Notes under the pieces: generated by a model | Told to the model about the DNA's origin: nothing | What the model saw: only the letters and a program-made list of their open reading frames with translations | The model's database searches: none | Made by a program: the position numbers and the translations under genes | Shown here: positions 1 to 11,882 of the stretch, piece after piece | Position numbering within the stretch: the stretch's first letter is position 1 | Layout of the letters: every line of letters starts with the position of its first letter | NCBI RefSeq assembly: GCF_000276665.1 | Contig: NW_004955472.1 | Span: 12,226,961 to 12,290,960 of the forward strand | Reading direction: 5' to 3' | Source: Chinchilla lanigera | Lineage: Eukaryota > Chordata > Mammalia > Rodentia > Chinchillidae | DNA: 64,000 nucleotides

Positions 1-533
1 TGTGACATTCACACTCTAGTAAAGAAATCATCTTCACTCAATTCAAGAGTTTTTTGTAGAGCTTTAAATGATAATACAATGTTATACAGGATCATAATGA
101 TGAAGATAATAATAACAAATAGTTTTGAACACTTACTAAATGTCATCATGAGGCCAAATCTTTTACATATATGGATAAATTCTACCTCCCCAACAACAAT
201 AAAAGTAGGTGCTACTATCCCACTTCTTTAACAGAGAAAATTAAGATACACAGAGTGAAAATAATGATGGAAATAAGTATACCCTGCAAGGGTTGAAAGA
301 GATAAATGTAACTAAATTCTATGCACAATACAAAATAATCACTATATAAGTCTTAATTTTTGTTTCCAAATAGAGTACTCTTTTAAACACAGAAGTACTC
401 CTTATGCCATAATAGTTAGATGATATTAACAGATGAATCTTTGTACCTAATAGGCCTGATAATGCATTTTAAGGATACTTCCAGATGTGTATTAATAAAT
501 ACCCCAAGTTTGTGGCCAATAGACATGATTATA
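1..533. other. AT-rich intergenic DNA, nothing recognised
   Basis: No gene, RNA or repeat that I can name. Only the target-site copy of the following ID element (521-533) is identifiable. Confidence 0.5.
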
Positions 534-629
534 GGGGCTGGGGATTTAGCTCAGCGGCACAGAGCCTGCCTGGCAAGCGCAAGGTCTTCAATTGGATTCC
601 TGGTACCGGAAAACAACAACAACAAAAAA
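534..629 (+). repeat. ID SINE (tRNA-Ala-derived), young subfamily
   Basis: GGGGCTGGGGATTTAGCTCA start with box A, GGATTCCTGGTACCGG box B region and an AAC-rich tail. Flanked by a 13-bp direct repeat AGACATGATTATA at 521-533 and 630-642. Confidence 0.93.
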
Positions 630-644
630 AGACATGATTATATA

Positions 645-833
645 ATTTGGGGGGGGGGCAGTTATTGGGAATTGAACCCTGGAACTTTGCACTGCACTAC
701 ATGTCTAGCTTTTTTTTTAGAAAAAGAGATAGCATGCTGCCAAATCCCTAAGTAGCCCAGACTGAGTTACAACTTGGAATCCTTCTGCTCTCCTGAGAGC
801 TGAGATTCCAAGTGTGCATCACCATATTTAGCC
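645..833 (-). repeat. Dimeric B1-ID SINE
   Basis: On the minus strand a B1 part (about 730-833) is followed by an ID part (ATTGAACCCTGG...CTACATGTCTAGC, about 655-705). The order B1 then ID fits B1-dID-type dimers of non-murid rodents. Old and diverged. Confidence 0.6.
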
Positions 834-2547
834 TGACTTTTAAAGATCTTTACTCTTCCACTCATGGGACTCAGGCCTCACTTCCTTATAAACACAAATG
901 TTGTTTTCAGACTTAAAGTATCAAATGCAAGAAAACTGAGCTAATCAGTTGTAATAGAAAGGAATGTGCTCACTTCCAGACCAGATATAAATTATAATAC
1001 AAGATTCCTCAAAGCTTTTTGTCTTTTAAACTTATGGTACAGTCACCAAGAGATGGCTGCACTAGCAGCGTGAAGTTTTAAGTGATTCACATGAACCCCT
1101 AGGGAGAAGTGTCATTTGTTTTTTAACCACTAAGATTTTTAGATTGTTCCTTACCACAGCATAACACGGTTCATCCTGATTGATCAAACCTCTTCTTGTT
1201 TATATTTGGGCTTATGTGGCACCTTAACTCTCTAATCTAGAAGGAAGCACAAACTCAAGTACTCACAGGGTGGTGTCCTGGAAAACGTTTTTGACTGTTT
1301 CATTTGTCCTCATATGGAGTTTATGCTTCAGTCTGGCTTTTCTCTTTATACTTCTGATGTCAGTGAAGGTGCTCAGTGGTATCCTGGAAGAAATGAATGT
1401 CAGAGTTAAAATAAATGAATGGCAATTTGTCAACACCCCCCAAAACTGAAATTACCTGAAACTTGTAGAAAAATTACATAAAAATAGACCATGAAATGTA
1501 TGGAAAGGCAATGTAAATAGGATTTATTTTGGATACTATGTTATCTTTTTAGATCTATTATATATTTGTCTTCCTGAGTTCAGCCCATTACAATGAGTTA
1601 ATGAGAGGTTGCATTTACCTATACTCAATGGTTTGGGATTTTAAATTAATTTTCATTAAAAGCATTGGCTTTAGAAGATAATAATCATGATTACTATTTT
1701 CACTATATAACAGGTACATAGAGACACATACTTGTACATCTAATTTATTGCATTTGGCTCTGCACGGCAGAACATGAAGGCCCTTTTGCAAGATGGGAGA
1801 CAATGCTAGCATACATGCAAATGGAAGAATAAACGGCTCTTCTGAACAACTTATAAGTTAATTTCTAGAAGGAAATCAAAAGACTAGCTCTGTAAAATTA
1901 GTCTTTTTAATTTAACATTTTATCAAAGTAATTCAGGTGTATTTGAAGAAAAATATTGCTACTGTATAACGAAAAGAGCAGTCACATGTTTAAGGTGAAC
2001 TCAGAATACTTTAGGGTAAAGTTTACTTTCGGGCACCAAAAATACTTTCTGGCAAAGGTGAGAGAAACAGTTAAATCTAGAAGAACTCCTAGCTTGGGGA
2101 ACTTAAGTAGGGAAGATGAATGGCATGCCCTTAACTCAGATGGGAAGGACTACTTGAAGAATAAGATTTCCAAGACAGAGGAGAAGCAAGGAATCAAGAG
2201 CTCTGATTCAAACATAGAAATTTAAACAACAGAGTGAAGAAGTTGGGTAGTCCCTTTGATACACAGTCTGGAGTTTAGAATATGTATCCTGAGCAAAGTT
2301 ACTCCAGAGTTTGGAGGTCACCAAGATACATATAACATTAGAAGATATTCAAATAGAAGAAGAGAGAGCTAAAAAAATGATTGAGAAGAAGAGGAAAAAA
2401 CTTATGCTGATGTCATTCAATATGCAGTTATGAGGTCAAAAAATGGCATCCAGGAAAAAAAATTTAGAAACTGTTGCCGTTAATATTTGCAAAGAGCTAG
2501 GAGGGAGTGGTGCCTCTGGAATAAACAGTGGTTCCAGAAGGAAAGAA
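834..2547. other. Intergenic DNA, nothing recognised
   Basis: No feature that I can support. A 89-codon frame at 1956-2225 is Lys/Ser-rich and matches no family I know. Confidence 0.45.
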
Positions 2548-2740
2548 AGCCTAGCGGGCGAGGCATGCCTGTAATCCCAGCATCCTGGGTACAGGGGGAG
2601 GCAGAAGTACACCAGATTCAAGCTCAGCCTGGGCAATTTAACAAACTTGGTGAAACCCTGTCTGAAAAAATAAAAAGGTAGGAATATAGCTCAGTGCGCA
2701 GACCCGGAGTTCAGTCTCCACTACCACGGGAAAGTACTAA
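2548..2740 (+). repeat. Dimeric B1-ID SINE
   Basis: B1 left part (GGCATGCCTGTAATCCCAGC, then CAGCCTGGGCAATTTAACAA) joined by an A-rich linker to an ID right part (GGAATATAGCTCAGTGCGCA) at about 2680-2740. Confidence 0.7.
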
Positions 2741-2789
2741 GGGAGCAGTCAGCTCTGTGTGCGGCTCACTGTTCGCCATCTCACTCAGA

Positions 2790-3125
2790 CTTCCTTTATC
2801 TCCTTGCCTCTACTCTAAATGGTAACTCACACTTCCCCTCTGCTTTCTCACCACTTTCTGTTATTCCTTTTCTTTTTCCTTGAAATGTCTTCTCAGCTAC
2901 AAAATTTTATCTATCCTTCAAAATCCAGGGAAAAATGCCATCGCTTTTGCAATGTATTTCCTGACTTCTGTAATAAAGTAAGTTCTCTTCCTCCATAGTA
3001 TCTGACAGCCCACTGTATATCACACTCTCTTCTGCTATGTACTGTAATTGTGTGCACTCTCTCCTTAGCCTTCCTATATACCAGCTTCACTGCACTATAG
3101 GCCCCAACCTTCGTAATGTTCCCAT
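2790..3125 (+). repeat. L2 LINE 3' region fragment
   Basis: Pyrimidine-rich text with phrases typical of the L2 3' end (TATATCACACTCTCTTCTGC, TACTGTAATTGTGTGCACTC). Ancient and diverged; assigned by eye. Confidence 0.5.
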
Positions 3126-3888
3126 GAATCTGGAATACCATAGCTGCTCGTAAAGATTGTCACACAATCAAATCTAAAAATCTAACTCTTGAGGCTAAAA
3201 ATTATCTTCAAAGGAGAATCTCTTTTATCACTTTAAATTTCTTTTTGCAAGTACATGAACCACCTGCACCCAAGCCCAGGAATTATTTATCTATTTTCCT
3301 GGCACTCTACAGACATTTAGTAAGAGTGTTCATTCCTAGGAAACAAACTTTTTAAAAGTCATCCTTTTTAAAGACTGTTGGGGCTGGGGAAGGGGATACT
3401 ATGGTAAGATGGGCAATTTTCCTGGCACAGGCCTTAGACGAATAAGTCCTAAACTAATCACTATTTTAAAAACCATTTAAACTAACCTTTCCCCCATATC
3501 TCAGGTATGAAAACAGCAGATTACAAAAGCCTCATGAAACAACTTCTGTGATTCTTAAGCTTAAAACTACAAAACTATAAATACTGTCCTAATCTAAGCC
3601 TTGGTTAGAAGTTAGGTAGCAGAATTTGTGAAGATTGCTAAGAGAATGTATTATACATGTTCTCACTCCCCCAAAAAGATATGAGGCAACAGATATGTTA
3701 ATCAGCTTGTTTTAACATATATGCACACATATATATATCCCATTGGGCACTATAACTATATACAAATTTATTTTCCAACTATACTTTAACAAAAATAAAT
3801 GTTAACAGATTAAGAACTGGCAAAAGTCTCTGAAAAATAAAAAATATGAGTCTAATCATTAAAAAGCCAGTCATCAGAACAGAAAGAG
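3126..3888. other. Intergenic DNA, nothing recognised
   Basis: AT-rich with a short TA run near 3715-3740. No gene or clear repeat seen. Confidence 0.45.
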
Positions 3889-4092
3889 AGTGGGCTTGCA
3901 TGTAGAACAGACATGGATCTGATTCTCAGCTCTACCACTTACTACTTATACAATCCTGAGCAAACCTCAGGATTTGAGCCCTTCTGAACCTTTATTTCCT
4001 CACTGGAAAAATAAAGTTGAGAATAACTGAATTGAGTAATGACTCAATTAATTGCTGTAAAAAGAAATGCCTAGAACAAAGTAAGCTTTAAC
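3889..4092 (+). repeat. MIR SINE
   Basis: Ordered MIR phrases: GGATCTGATTCTCAGCTCTA, CCACTTACTACTTATACAAT, TTTATTTCCTCACTGGAAAA and GCCTAGAACAAAGTAAGC. Confidence 0.8.
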
Positions 4093-4249
4093 TGCACGCA
4101 GCTGCTAGTACTATGACAAGCCCGAAGACATCATTTGTGACCTTTTAAGCAATGCCTACTGTTCATTTATGAAGTCTGGTTTGGTAATAGATACCACTTA
4201 TTGATTACCTGCTGGGTGCCTTGTGTGCTTTAGATGTGTAGACACATAT

Positions 4250-4510
4250 CATAGTGACTAAGAGTGTACACTCTGGCATCAAAGCTACAGAGTATATATT
4301 TCAGCCCCATCACACAGCAGAAATGTGACATGAGAGAAGTTGTGCAAAATCTGCTTAAATCTAGTTTCTTCATCTATGAAAATGAAGTTATAATAGGACC
4401 TACCTCATAAAATTCTTATGGGTATTAAAGGAGATAGTGCACACAAATTCCCAGTACCATATAGTCTGTGCATAGTGAATAATTAGCTAACATTGTCATT
4501 ACTATTTTTA
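4250..4510 (+). repeat. MIR SINE
   Basis: TAGTGACTAAGAGTGTACAC (MIR head), then TTTCTTCATCTATGAAAATG and GGACCTACCTCATAAAATTC in MIR order. Nearly full length. Confidence 0.8.
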
Positions 4511-4514
4511 TTGT

Positions 4515-4635
4515 AGTTTTAGAAGCCAAACTTTAAAGGAGTTAAGTAGCTTACCCTAGGTCATACAGTAGGTGAGGGCTTGAACTTCTTTTCAAATCTA
4601 GGGCTTCTGGATTCCAAACCTGTGCTTTTTCATTA
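4515..4635 (-). repeat. MIR SINE, minus strand
   Basis: TTACCCTAGGTCATACAGTA and TTCTGGATTCCAAACCTGTG are MIR reverse-complement phrases. It sits directly after a plus-strand MIR. Confidence 0.65.
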
Positions 4636-4644
4636 ACTCAACTG

Positions 4645-5065
4645 TTATGGCTTGTATCTAGATGTCCCCCCAAAGCCTCATGTGGACATAGGTGGGGCTC
4701 TGCTGGGGAGGCCGGATCTACAGTATGTGCTGCTGGGATCAGGATGTGATACTGGCATTGATTCATGGTGTGATTCTAGGATTAAGGCTGCCCCTCCCTG
4801 GGTGTGAGTGCTACCCACCCTAAGGCTGGATAGCCTGGATAAGATATAAAGGACAGAAAGAAGGTCACTGCTGGTCACTTGTAGCCTGCTGCTTGTTGCT
4901 TTGCTTTTTTTACTACTTTGTATGCCTTTTTTGCCATGCTTCCCTGCCTTGGAGCCAGCCAAATGGACTGAGACCTCTATGAACTATGGTTCATAGAAAC
5001 CCTCTTCTATTAGGTATGTACAGTATTAAGTAAAAACCCTTATTTGTTTCCCTTTGGTGGTTAAT
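4645..5065 (+). repeat. LTR-like element (MaLR type, tentative)
   Basis: Begins TGTTATGGCTTGTATCTAGA, includes a TGGACTGAGACCTCTATGAA segment and ends with a T-rich stretch and TTTGGTGGTTAATT. The layout is that of a solo MaLR-type LTR. Not checked against a library. Confidence 0.4.
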
Positions 5066-5548
5066 TAAAAAATGACAGTCTACAAGACAGGAAGCTTCTA
5101 AAGAATTTCACAGCGGTCAAGTCTAAAGTGATAAAGTGTTGCTGTGTCTCTTTGTCTTATCCACATGAGTACATTTCATTAGAAGCTGTTGAACTACTAG
5201 GGAGATTCTTGGATGTGCTTGCAGCAAGCATCAGCACACACTTGCATTCGCATACACCGAGGGGTAGAGGGTGGTAAACATTGCCTGCATAAGATTGGGA
5301 GGAAGAGGAAAGTGAACACTAGGTGATCAGTGACAAAACATAGTCAGGGTCAAAATTTTATGGCAAAAATAGAATTTCCATAGGCCTAGTGTTCAAAGGA
5401 AATTTTTTACCAAGTTGTAATGTATAACATACTATAAAGATAACTGGGCCCTATAGCAAAAAATTAAAACTTTATGGTTTATATGTCACAATTGTCTTCC
5501 AAAACTAACCAGTCTTTCATAGTTAATGGAAATTCAGAAACATAAATC
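5066..5548. other. Intergenic DNA, nothing recognised
   Basis: No gene or clear repeat seen. Confidence 0.45.
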
Positions 5549-5735
5549 TCAGCCTGGCATGGTGGTGATCCCAGCACTTGGGAGGCTGCGGCAAGAGGAT
5601 CACTGTCAGTTCAAGGCCAGCCAGGGTTACATAAGCGAATTCAAGGCCAGCCTGAACTGTACAGTGTGACCCTATCTCCAAAAACAAAAAGGAAGAAAGG
5701 AAGGAAGAAAGAAAGGAAAAAAGGAAAAGACAAGA
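5549..5735 (+). repeat. B1 SINE with GA-rich tail
   Basis: GCCTGGCATGGTGGTGATCC head, internal ~30-bp duplication (TTCAAGGCCAGCC occurs twice) and CCCTATCTCC tail, followed by a GGAA/GAAA purine run. Confidence 0.88.
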
Positions 5736-6124
5736 AACATACATCTCAAGTGTTTGCTAGAAAGTCCAGGTTTTTATAGATATTTGTAGATACCTGCAGA
5801 CTCTGATAAACAGTATACATTCTGTTTTGCTTCCTATTCTAGATCTACCAGGTATTACCTATGTGGTAATCCCAAAAGGCTGTTTTGCATTAAGATTCCT
5901 ACTCCTACACTTTCAGATCCACATATTCTCAGCTAGAAAACTTTGGCTAAAGCAAAGTAAGGACTACTACAAACATATAGTAGACTACTAAAGTGTAGTG
6001 GACCTCATCTCTCTTTACCACTAACACTTTCTCATAATTTTAGTGATGGCACCAGTTCAGCCACACTCCGGAAGGTATTTGTTCCATTGAAGACAATTTG
6101 GAAGCATCAGTATAAAAGGGCAGA

Positions 6125-6262
6125 GCCAGGCATGATGGTACACCCCTGGTAATCTCAGCACTCAGGAGGCTGATGCAAGAGGATTGCCACAAGTTCAAGG
6201 ACAGCCTGGACTGCACGCTGAGTTCAATGCCAGCCTGAACATAGCAAGACAAAAAAAAAAAT
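6125..6262 (+). repeat. B1 SINE
   Basis: GCCAGGCATGATGGTACACC head, the internal duplication (AGTTCAAGGACAGCC and AGTTCAATGCCAGCC) and an A-tail. Confidence 0.88.
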
Positions 6263-7251
6263 GACAGCATGAGTTCTTGTGGTCTAGAGATTTAGTTCCT
6301 CGTACAAGAACCTGAGAGGAGTGAACCCCCCAAAAGACTAGTCACTTCATTTTGGTGCTGCAGAAATTCAGGTTAACAAAGGATTTGCCAATAACGGGGT
6401 TGGGAGAATGACCACATTTTCTGGACTGAACAAACAGATGTAGGATTTTCTGGGCTGACTAATGTCCTGGGACAGATCAGGCAGTCAGCCAAATTCTAGG
6501 AGTTCTGATGAAAAGACAGCAAGGCCTCACTTTTCTTAATGGAAGGTGCTCTGTGGGAATACTGATGTCCACAAGAGCAGCTTGGACCCTCAGCTTACCT
6601 TACAGACTCACCCAGGCTCAGACATAGACATTTCTCAAAGCTTTTGTAATCAAAAACCTGAGTCAAGTGATAGAAGCAGAATTTATCAGGATTTATTTTG
6701 AGAAGTGTTAAGTGTATTTGTCGTCTGTCTCCTTTTACAATATGTTACCACTGTTGCTTTTTAAAATTATTCTAAAAACACACAGTTAATTCTACTAAAG
6801 TGTAACATTGTTTCTATCTTCCCATTCACACATTCACTCATTCACTCATTCTTTCATAGAGTACCTACTCTGCTGTTGGGACTAGGAGAGGTCTGCTGAG
6901 GAAACGGTTACTGAATCAGAGTCAGGCTCGGTTTGTGCCCTCAGGAAGCCCCCAGGTGAGCCTAATGATTTCAAGACCACTGGGAAAAGTAATAAAATGA
7001 TTATAAATTTATTTCTCAGTTGGGAGAATCTATTAAATTTACAATTTTAAACCAGAAAGGCAATAAGACTTTCAATTAAGTTTATAGGAAAGTCAGAAAT
7101 AAGAATAAGACATTTCTTTCCTCTGGCCAGCAGGTTCCCCACCATGATGCGACAACCATAGATACCATTTAGCACCAGATGTAAGAGGACTGTATTACAG
7201 CCTGTGGCTAGTGAAATGTCAAAAAGATATTTTACAAGATCCTAACTAAGG
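6263..7251. other. Intergenic DNA with a faint old repeat
   Basis: CATTCACTCATTCACTCATT at about 6830-6855, followed by a worn ACCTACTCTGCTG..., resembles the start of a widespread ancient mammalian repeat. Nothing else recognised. Confidence 0.35.
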
Positions 7252-7336
7252 GGCTGGGGATTTACCCAGCGGCACAGCGCCCTGCCTGGCAAGCGCTGTG
7301 AGTTTGATTCCTGGTACAGGAAAAAAAAGAACAAAC
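7252..7336 (+). repeat. ID SINE with small internal deletion
   Basis: GGGGCTGGGGATTTACCCAG head and GGCAAGCGCTGTGAGTTTGA, lacking the usual AAGGTC. Imperfect flanking repeats AAGATCCTAACT and AGGATCCTAAGT. Confidence 0.9.
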
Positions 7337-7610
7337 AGGATCCTAAGTCATGGAGAACTTCCCAACCATTGCTTATGTGATCTCCTTTAAATGTACAATT
7401 CTGGCTTATCTATCTAAATGAAAAGTGAATATGGTATAGGCAGACAGAAAATAAAATCCCTGGGATGTTTCAATGTGTGTATAACATAATTCAGGGGGAG
7501 AAAACTTCCCTTTAGTGACTGATATAAAGGAAGCATTTTACGGACCTACACAAAAATTCCAAGAGTTCCCTGAAATGCAGGCTCTTCTTGAGTAGTTTTA
7601 CCTACATTCA

Positions 7611-7814
7611 GGAACGGGGAACCTTTCAGAGCTTGCAGTGATGACGAAGCTCCTGCCGCAGCACGCGTGCCAGCTGCTTGACACCGCCGCCAACCGAGCA
7701 CTCATGCGCGCCGTGTGCAGAACGAATCCCCATGACTTCTTAGCACCCCAGAATCTGAGTAGGAGGCTGCAACTGCACGTTCAGAGAATTAGTTTTAAGA
7801 GCCATTGTGTGTAA
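7611..7814 (+). other. Isolated CpG cluster with a 57-codon frame
   Basis: About ten CpGs fall within roughly 100 bp (7641-7735) in otherwise AT-rich DNA. An ATG at 7641 opens a 57-codon frame to a TAA at 7812-7814, starting MTKLLPQHACQLLDTAANRA. I recognise no family. It could be chance coding potential in a CpG-rich scrap, an old retrocopy fragment or a small regulatory element. Confidence 0.3.
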
Positions 7815-9130
7815 CCTTTCAGAGGAAATTCAAGCAGATTTTCAGATAGCTTAAGCAAGCCTTTTCACAAAGGCCTACAAACTATCACGCTATCTGGGGT
7901 TTGTGAAGTTTTCAAAGCAATACCAAGTCTAACATATTTATATATCTTATAAACACAATCTATAAGAGTAAGATTGCTACAAAGTCCAGTTCTGGAAAAA
8001 CAGCCTACCTCTCCCTTAGTTGGGTGTGTTGGAAAAGAAAACTACAGATACATTGGAAAAGAGTTACTTCAGTTTAAATCACAGGGAAAGAGACCTTAAG
8101 CCTGAGATTGGATAATAAATAGGTAGCAGAAGCCACAGAAAGTCTTTTTTCACACTCAGATCAGTGCGCCCTTCGAAGGAAGAAAATGCAGTGCTCAGCC
8201 CGCAAACCAGAGGAAGGCCTGCACAGGAAGTGCACGGGAAAATACAGCGGTATGGACTCTGAGACAGGATGAAGCCAGTCCATGAGAGGTTCAAGAAAGC
8301 CAAGCAGACAGCTTGTGCATCCAAGTGTTTCCTGGAGTCACTGACGCAGGACCACATCCTGATTTCTAGCACCACTGAACCACAGACAGAAAACGTGCAA
8401 AAATGGAGATACATTTTTAAATCTCACTTTGCTATTGGCTTGTGGTGGTTCATCAGACCCTTCCTTGAGCACTTTGCTAGGTACACAATGGACCCCAGAA
8501 CTGTGAGTGATTTGACAGTTCGCACCAGATTTCCCAGCAAAATTAGACAAGCTGCTTAACCTGACAAGTAATATGAAGTAGCTTCCTAGACAGTGCCGGG
8601 GAATTAGGTGCCAAAAGCCTGAGGTGGTTATCAGAAAATGGTGTTACTGCCTCCGTTGTCTAACTGCAGGCTCGTCACCAGCAGAAAACTGCTGCAGCGG
8701 AATCCAGCCAAAGCAGTCACTGCTCTCCGGGGAAGCGCCCGCTGGGAGCCCTTGCTAGCACCCCCACTGTCTGCAAAGTGGCTAGACAGGCAGTGGCGGC
8801 AATTTCTGTTGTCAGTTAAGGAGATACTGCCCAAAAGAATTTTAACATTTAACTAGAGTTCAGCCATGCTGCTTTCAAACACTTTTCTCCTTTGATTCCC
8901 TTTCAGCTGGAACTTCTTCAGAAGCCAAATGCTAGTGGATTTCACTTCCACAGTCATCAGGCAGTAGAAAGGATAAAAAAGTGAGAGGGGGTCAGAAAAC
9001 CCCAGCTCTATCCCAGGTCAACTGCAAGGCCTTTAACCAAGCCAGGCTGCTTTTAGAGTTTAGTTTTCTTTTAATCACAAAGTATGGTATTACAAAATAC
9101 ACCACACAGAGTTTAGAGCATGTCATAGGA
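7815..9130. other. Intergenic DNA, nothing recognised
   Basis: Moderate GC; frames at 8269-8559 and 8638-8856 resemble no known protein. No clear repeat seen. Confidence 0.4.
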
Positions 9131-9139
9131 GAGAACAGA

Positions 9140-10075
9140 TAAGCAAAATGCTATAAAAGGTGTAGTGGATTGACAACTGATGGTCAATTTATTACCCCCA
9201 GCTGAACTGAGTAAGCGTGGTGCTGGGCGTGGGAGGCCCACCTGGGAATTGTTGCCAGCAGCATAAGAGGCAGACCAGAAGAAAAAGAAAAAAGGCTTTT
9301 AGGAACTAAAAATGCTGTTGGGCGTGGAGAAAGGCTGTTGGGAGCTGGTAGAAGCTATAAAGGGCTCCATGGAGGCTGATTTGAAGGAGCTTGTCGTGCT
9401 GGCTTTTCTGATGAACTTGGCTGTTTTCATCCTCCGAGGAGCTCGGGACCTCGTTGGCACTGAGAATGGCTTTGGTTCACTTTGGGGGAGCTCTGGTCCT
9501 CGCTTTGAGCATCACTTCCTGGCTTCGGTGGGGAAGATGGTGCACTGCTGGTCTCCAGAAGAAGCTTGCTGTGTTAGCTTCCCGATGGGAACTCAGCCAT
9601 CTTGATCATCAGAGAAGCTCAGGACCTCACTGTTGCTGCAGATGGCTGTGGTACCTTTCGGGGGAGCTCTGCTTCTTCTGAGCATTGCTTCCTGGCTCCA
9701 GTACAGACCCCTCAGCCTGCTGGCACAGATCCCTCAGCCTGCTGACACAGACTTCCTAGATCCCACCACTGACCTCTGGGCCTTCCCAGCACAGATCCAT
9801 GAAACAGGCCTCCAAGGGACGTTGTCGTGGACTCTGGGACTCCAGCTGGATTCATGGGAGGAACTGTTATGAGCTCTAGGTATTCAGCTAGACTCATGTA
9901 GAACATTTTCGTGGGATCTAGGCCCTTGGCTACATTCCTTGGTCTTGGTGTGTGGACATATTTCCTGCACTCTTGTGTATCGTTCTTTGGGTGACTATTA
10001 TAAATAATCATAGAAAATATGTGTCCTGTATTATATTGTTTCGCCTTGCAAAAATAACCCCTAAAACTGACACAG
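9140..10075 (+). repeat. Unclassified element with internal tandem duplication
   Basis: GC-richer block distinct from its flanks. A segment of about 105 bp occurs twice, at about 9425-9530 and 9600-9700 (shared phrases GGGGGAGCTCTG and CACTTCCTGGCT/TGCTTCCTGGCT). A smaller repeat, TCAGCCTGCTG, lies at 9712 and 9733. Could be an LTR or an old LINE 3' UTR; the family is unknown to me. Confidence 0.45.
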
Positions 10076-10394
10076 AAGGTACACACATGCATATGCACTT
10101 AAGTGTGTGTGTGCCCATTACACAAATGTACATGCACATAATTTTTATGCACATAATTTTTAAAAATGTTTTCTAACAGATAAAAGTGAAGTATAAATTT
10201 TGCAATCATTTGGTTAAGTGATATATACAATCTGGATATTTCAAAGCAGAGATTTCTCCTTTGGGGAGAAAAGAAAATGTGTTTGAACTTTTAGATCATG
10301 GTTCTTCAAGTCCTCCTAACCATGGAGTCTGTGTAAGACAGAGTCTCATGATTGCTGAGAGGCTAGAGAAAATATTTTGAGAAAAAAGTAATAA

Positions 10395-10500
10395 TAACTC
10401 CTGGTTATTTGGAGTTTATAGGCCCATTAATGTACAAAGCACTTTACAGACATCATTTTGTTTCCTTCATCACAGTCCTGTGAAGTGTGCATTACCTTAC
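10395..10500 (-). repeat. MIR SINE fragment, minus strand
   Basis: ACAAAGCACTTTACAGACAT, then CATCACAGTCCTGTGAAGTG: MIR reverse-complement order. Confidence 0.55.
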
Positions 10501-11184
10501 AACAAGGGGGCTGTGTTTCTCCCCTGTCCCTACTCCAGAACGCTGTGGCTTTCATCTTGCTACTTAAGGTTGACCTATGTGGTCCAGCTGGTACATGGTC
10601 CCCTTGTATCAGAGCAGATGGTCACTGGGAGGGTGACATGGAGGAAGCAGTATGAGGGAGGGGATTCTGAAGGCAGCTGTACAACATACATGTAGCCTGA
10701 AGGGCTGCGTCTCTGGTTAATCCCGTGGAACTCTGTAATAAAACAGAACAGGAAGGAACTTTTCCTAAACTCTCTGGCCATTCCACTTACACTACAACTA
10801 TTTCAGATGTGGCAATACATTGTTTGGGAACTTTTATTAAATTAGGGTTCATATCTAAAAGATTGCTGTTCCCAGCCCCCGCATGTTAGTTAACGTGGTT
10901 TTTTTTTTTTTGGAGTTAGATATATTACAAGTAAATGTTCTCAGTTTTGTCCTAGAGTGAAGTACTGAGTTGGAAAACTTTCTAATATGTGTAGTGCATG
11001 TAGTAGGGAGACACACTGAATATGGTATAACTGTACTCATAAATTGAATAGAATAATTCAGCTTTTCAACTTTGGAACAGTTGACTAGTTTAAACCAATA
11101 CACCAGAGCCTCTCTTGAAGCAACTATTTATATTCAGTTAAATCTCTGCAACATCCTTAAGCCGTTTCTTGAGAGGAAAGGCCA
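10501..11184. other. Intergenic DNA, nothing recognised
   Basis: No gene or clear repeat; a T-run at about 10900-10910. Confidence 0.4.
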
Positions 11185-11350
11185 TCAGTTCAGTGGTTAA
11201 GTACATGGGTTCAAATTCTGCCTTCATCAATGAAAATTTCCCTAATTTTCTGTGGTTTCTTAACGTCTAAAGTAGTGCCTTAGGTCACGAACATGCTAGT
11301 AAAATCAAACAAAATGATATGCATCAGGTCCCTAGCATACTGTTCAAGAA
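11185..11350 (+). repeat. MIR SINE
   Basis: TCAGTGGTTAAGTACATGGG and TTCAAATTCTGCC, then a worn middle and GGTCCCTAGCATACTG. Diverged. Confidence 0.5.
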
Positions 11351-11689
11351 ATGGGAATCTGTGCATTTTTTATGTTATTGCTCTGATTTAACTAAATAAA
11401 TTCAAGTAGGCAAACTGCAACACTTTGAGGGGGCTTTAAAGTCTAGGGAGTCATACTAATGACTTCTTTTGATACAGGAAAATTTATTTGGAGGAAAAGA
11501 AAGTATTCAAAGATGCTGAGAGTTTTATCAAAGCATCTGAGAGATTCAGATTGTCACAAATATCTGTCCTATGTTCTAAGGCCAGGACAAATAAAATCAC
11601 TGCCTATTTAATGTTCACTATTTAATGAAGCAAATGAACCCATTTTAGGTCCAGTTTGTGATGCTGTAGTGTGGCACTGAATTACTGCA

Positions 11690-11882
11690 ATGTACATAAA
11701 ATATTGTTCAATAAATGTGCATGCTATGCTCATATCTGATAATCTGAAGGACTGCTTTGAAGATAACAGTGTGTACTGTAACAACCATTGCTGATTTTCT
11801 ATCATCGTGCTTTGAAATTCTGTGTCAGTTTCAATGTTTTTTAAATTTTTTATTCTCATGAAAATAAATAAATAAATAAATA
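11690..11882 (+). repeat. LINE-1 3' end fragment
   Basis: Shares TTGAAGATAACAGT, AACAACCATTG and TTGAAATTCTGTGTCAGTTT with the 3' UTR of the large LINE-1 (about 35160-35240). Ends in an AAATA tail. Confidence 0.75.

Noticed and set aside
534..629. tRNA gene call on the ID elements (box A and box B present)
   Set aside because: These are tRNA-Ala-derived SINEs: A-tailed, flanked by target repeats, no intact cloverleaf and present in many copies.
8269..8559. 96-codon frame, considered as a small gene
   Set aside because: No recognisable domain, and overlapping frames of similar length lie on the other strand; likely chance.
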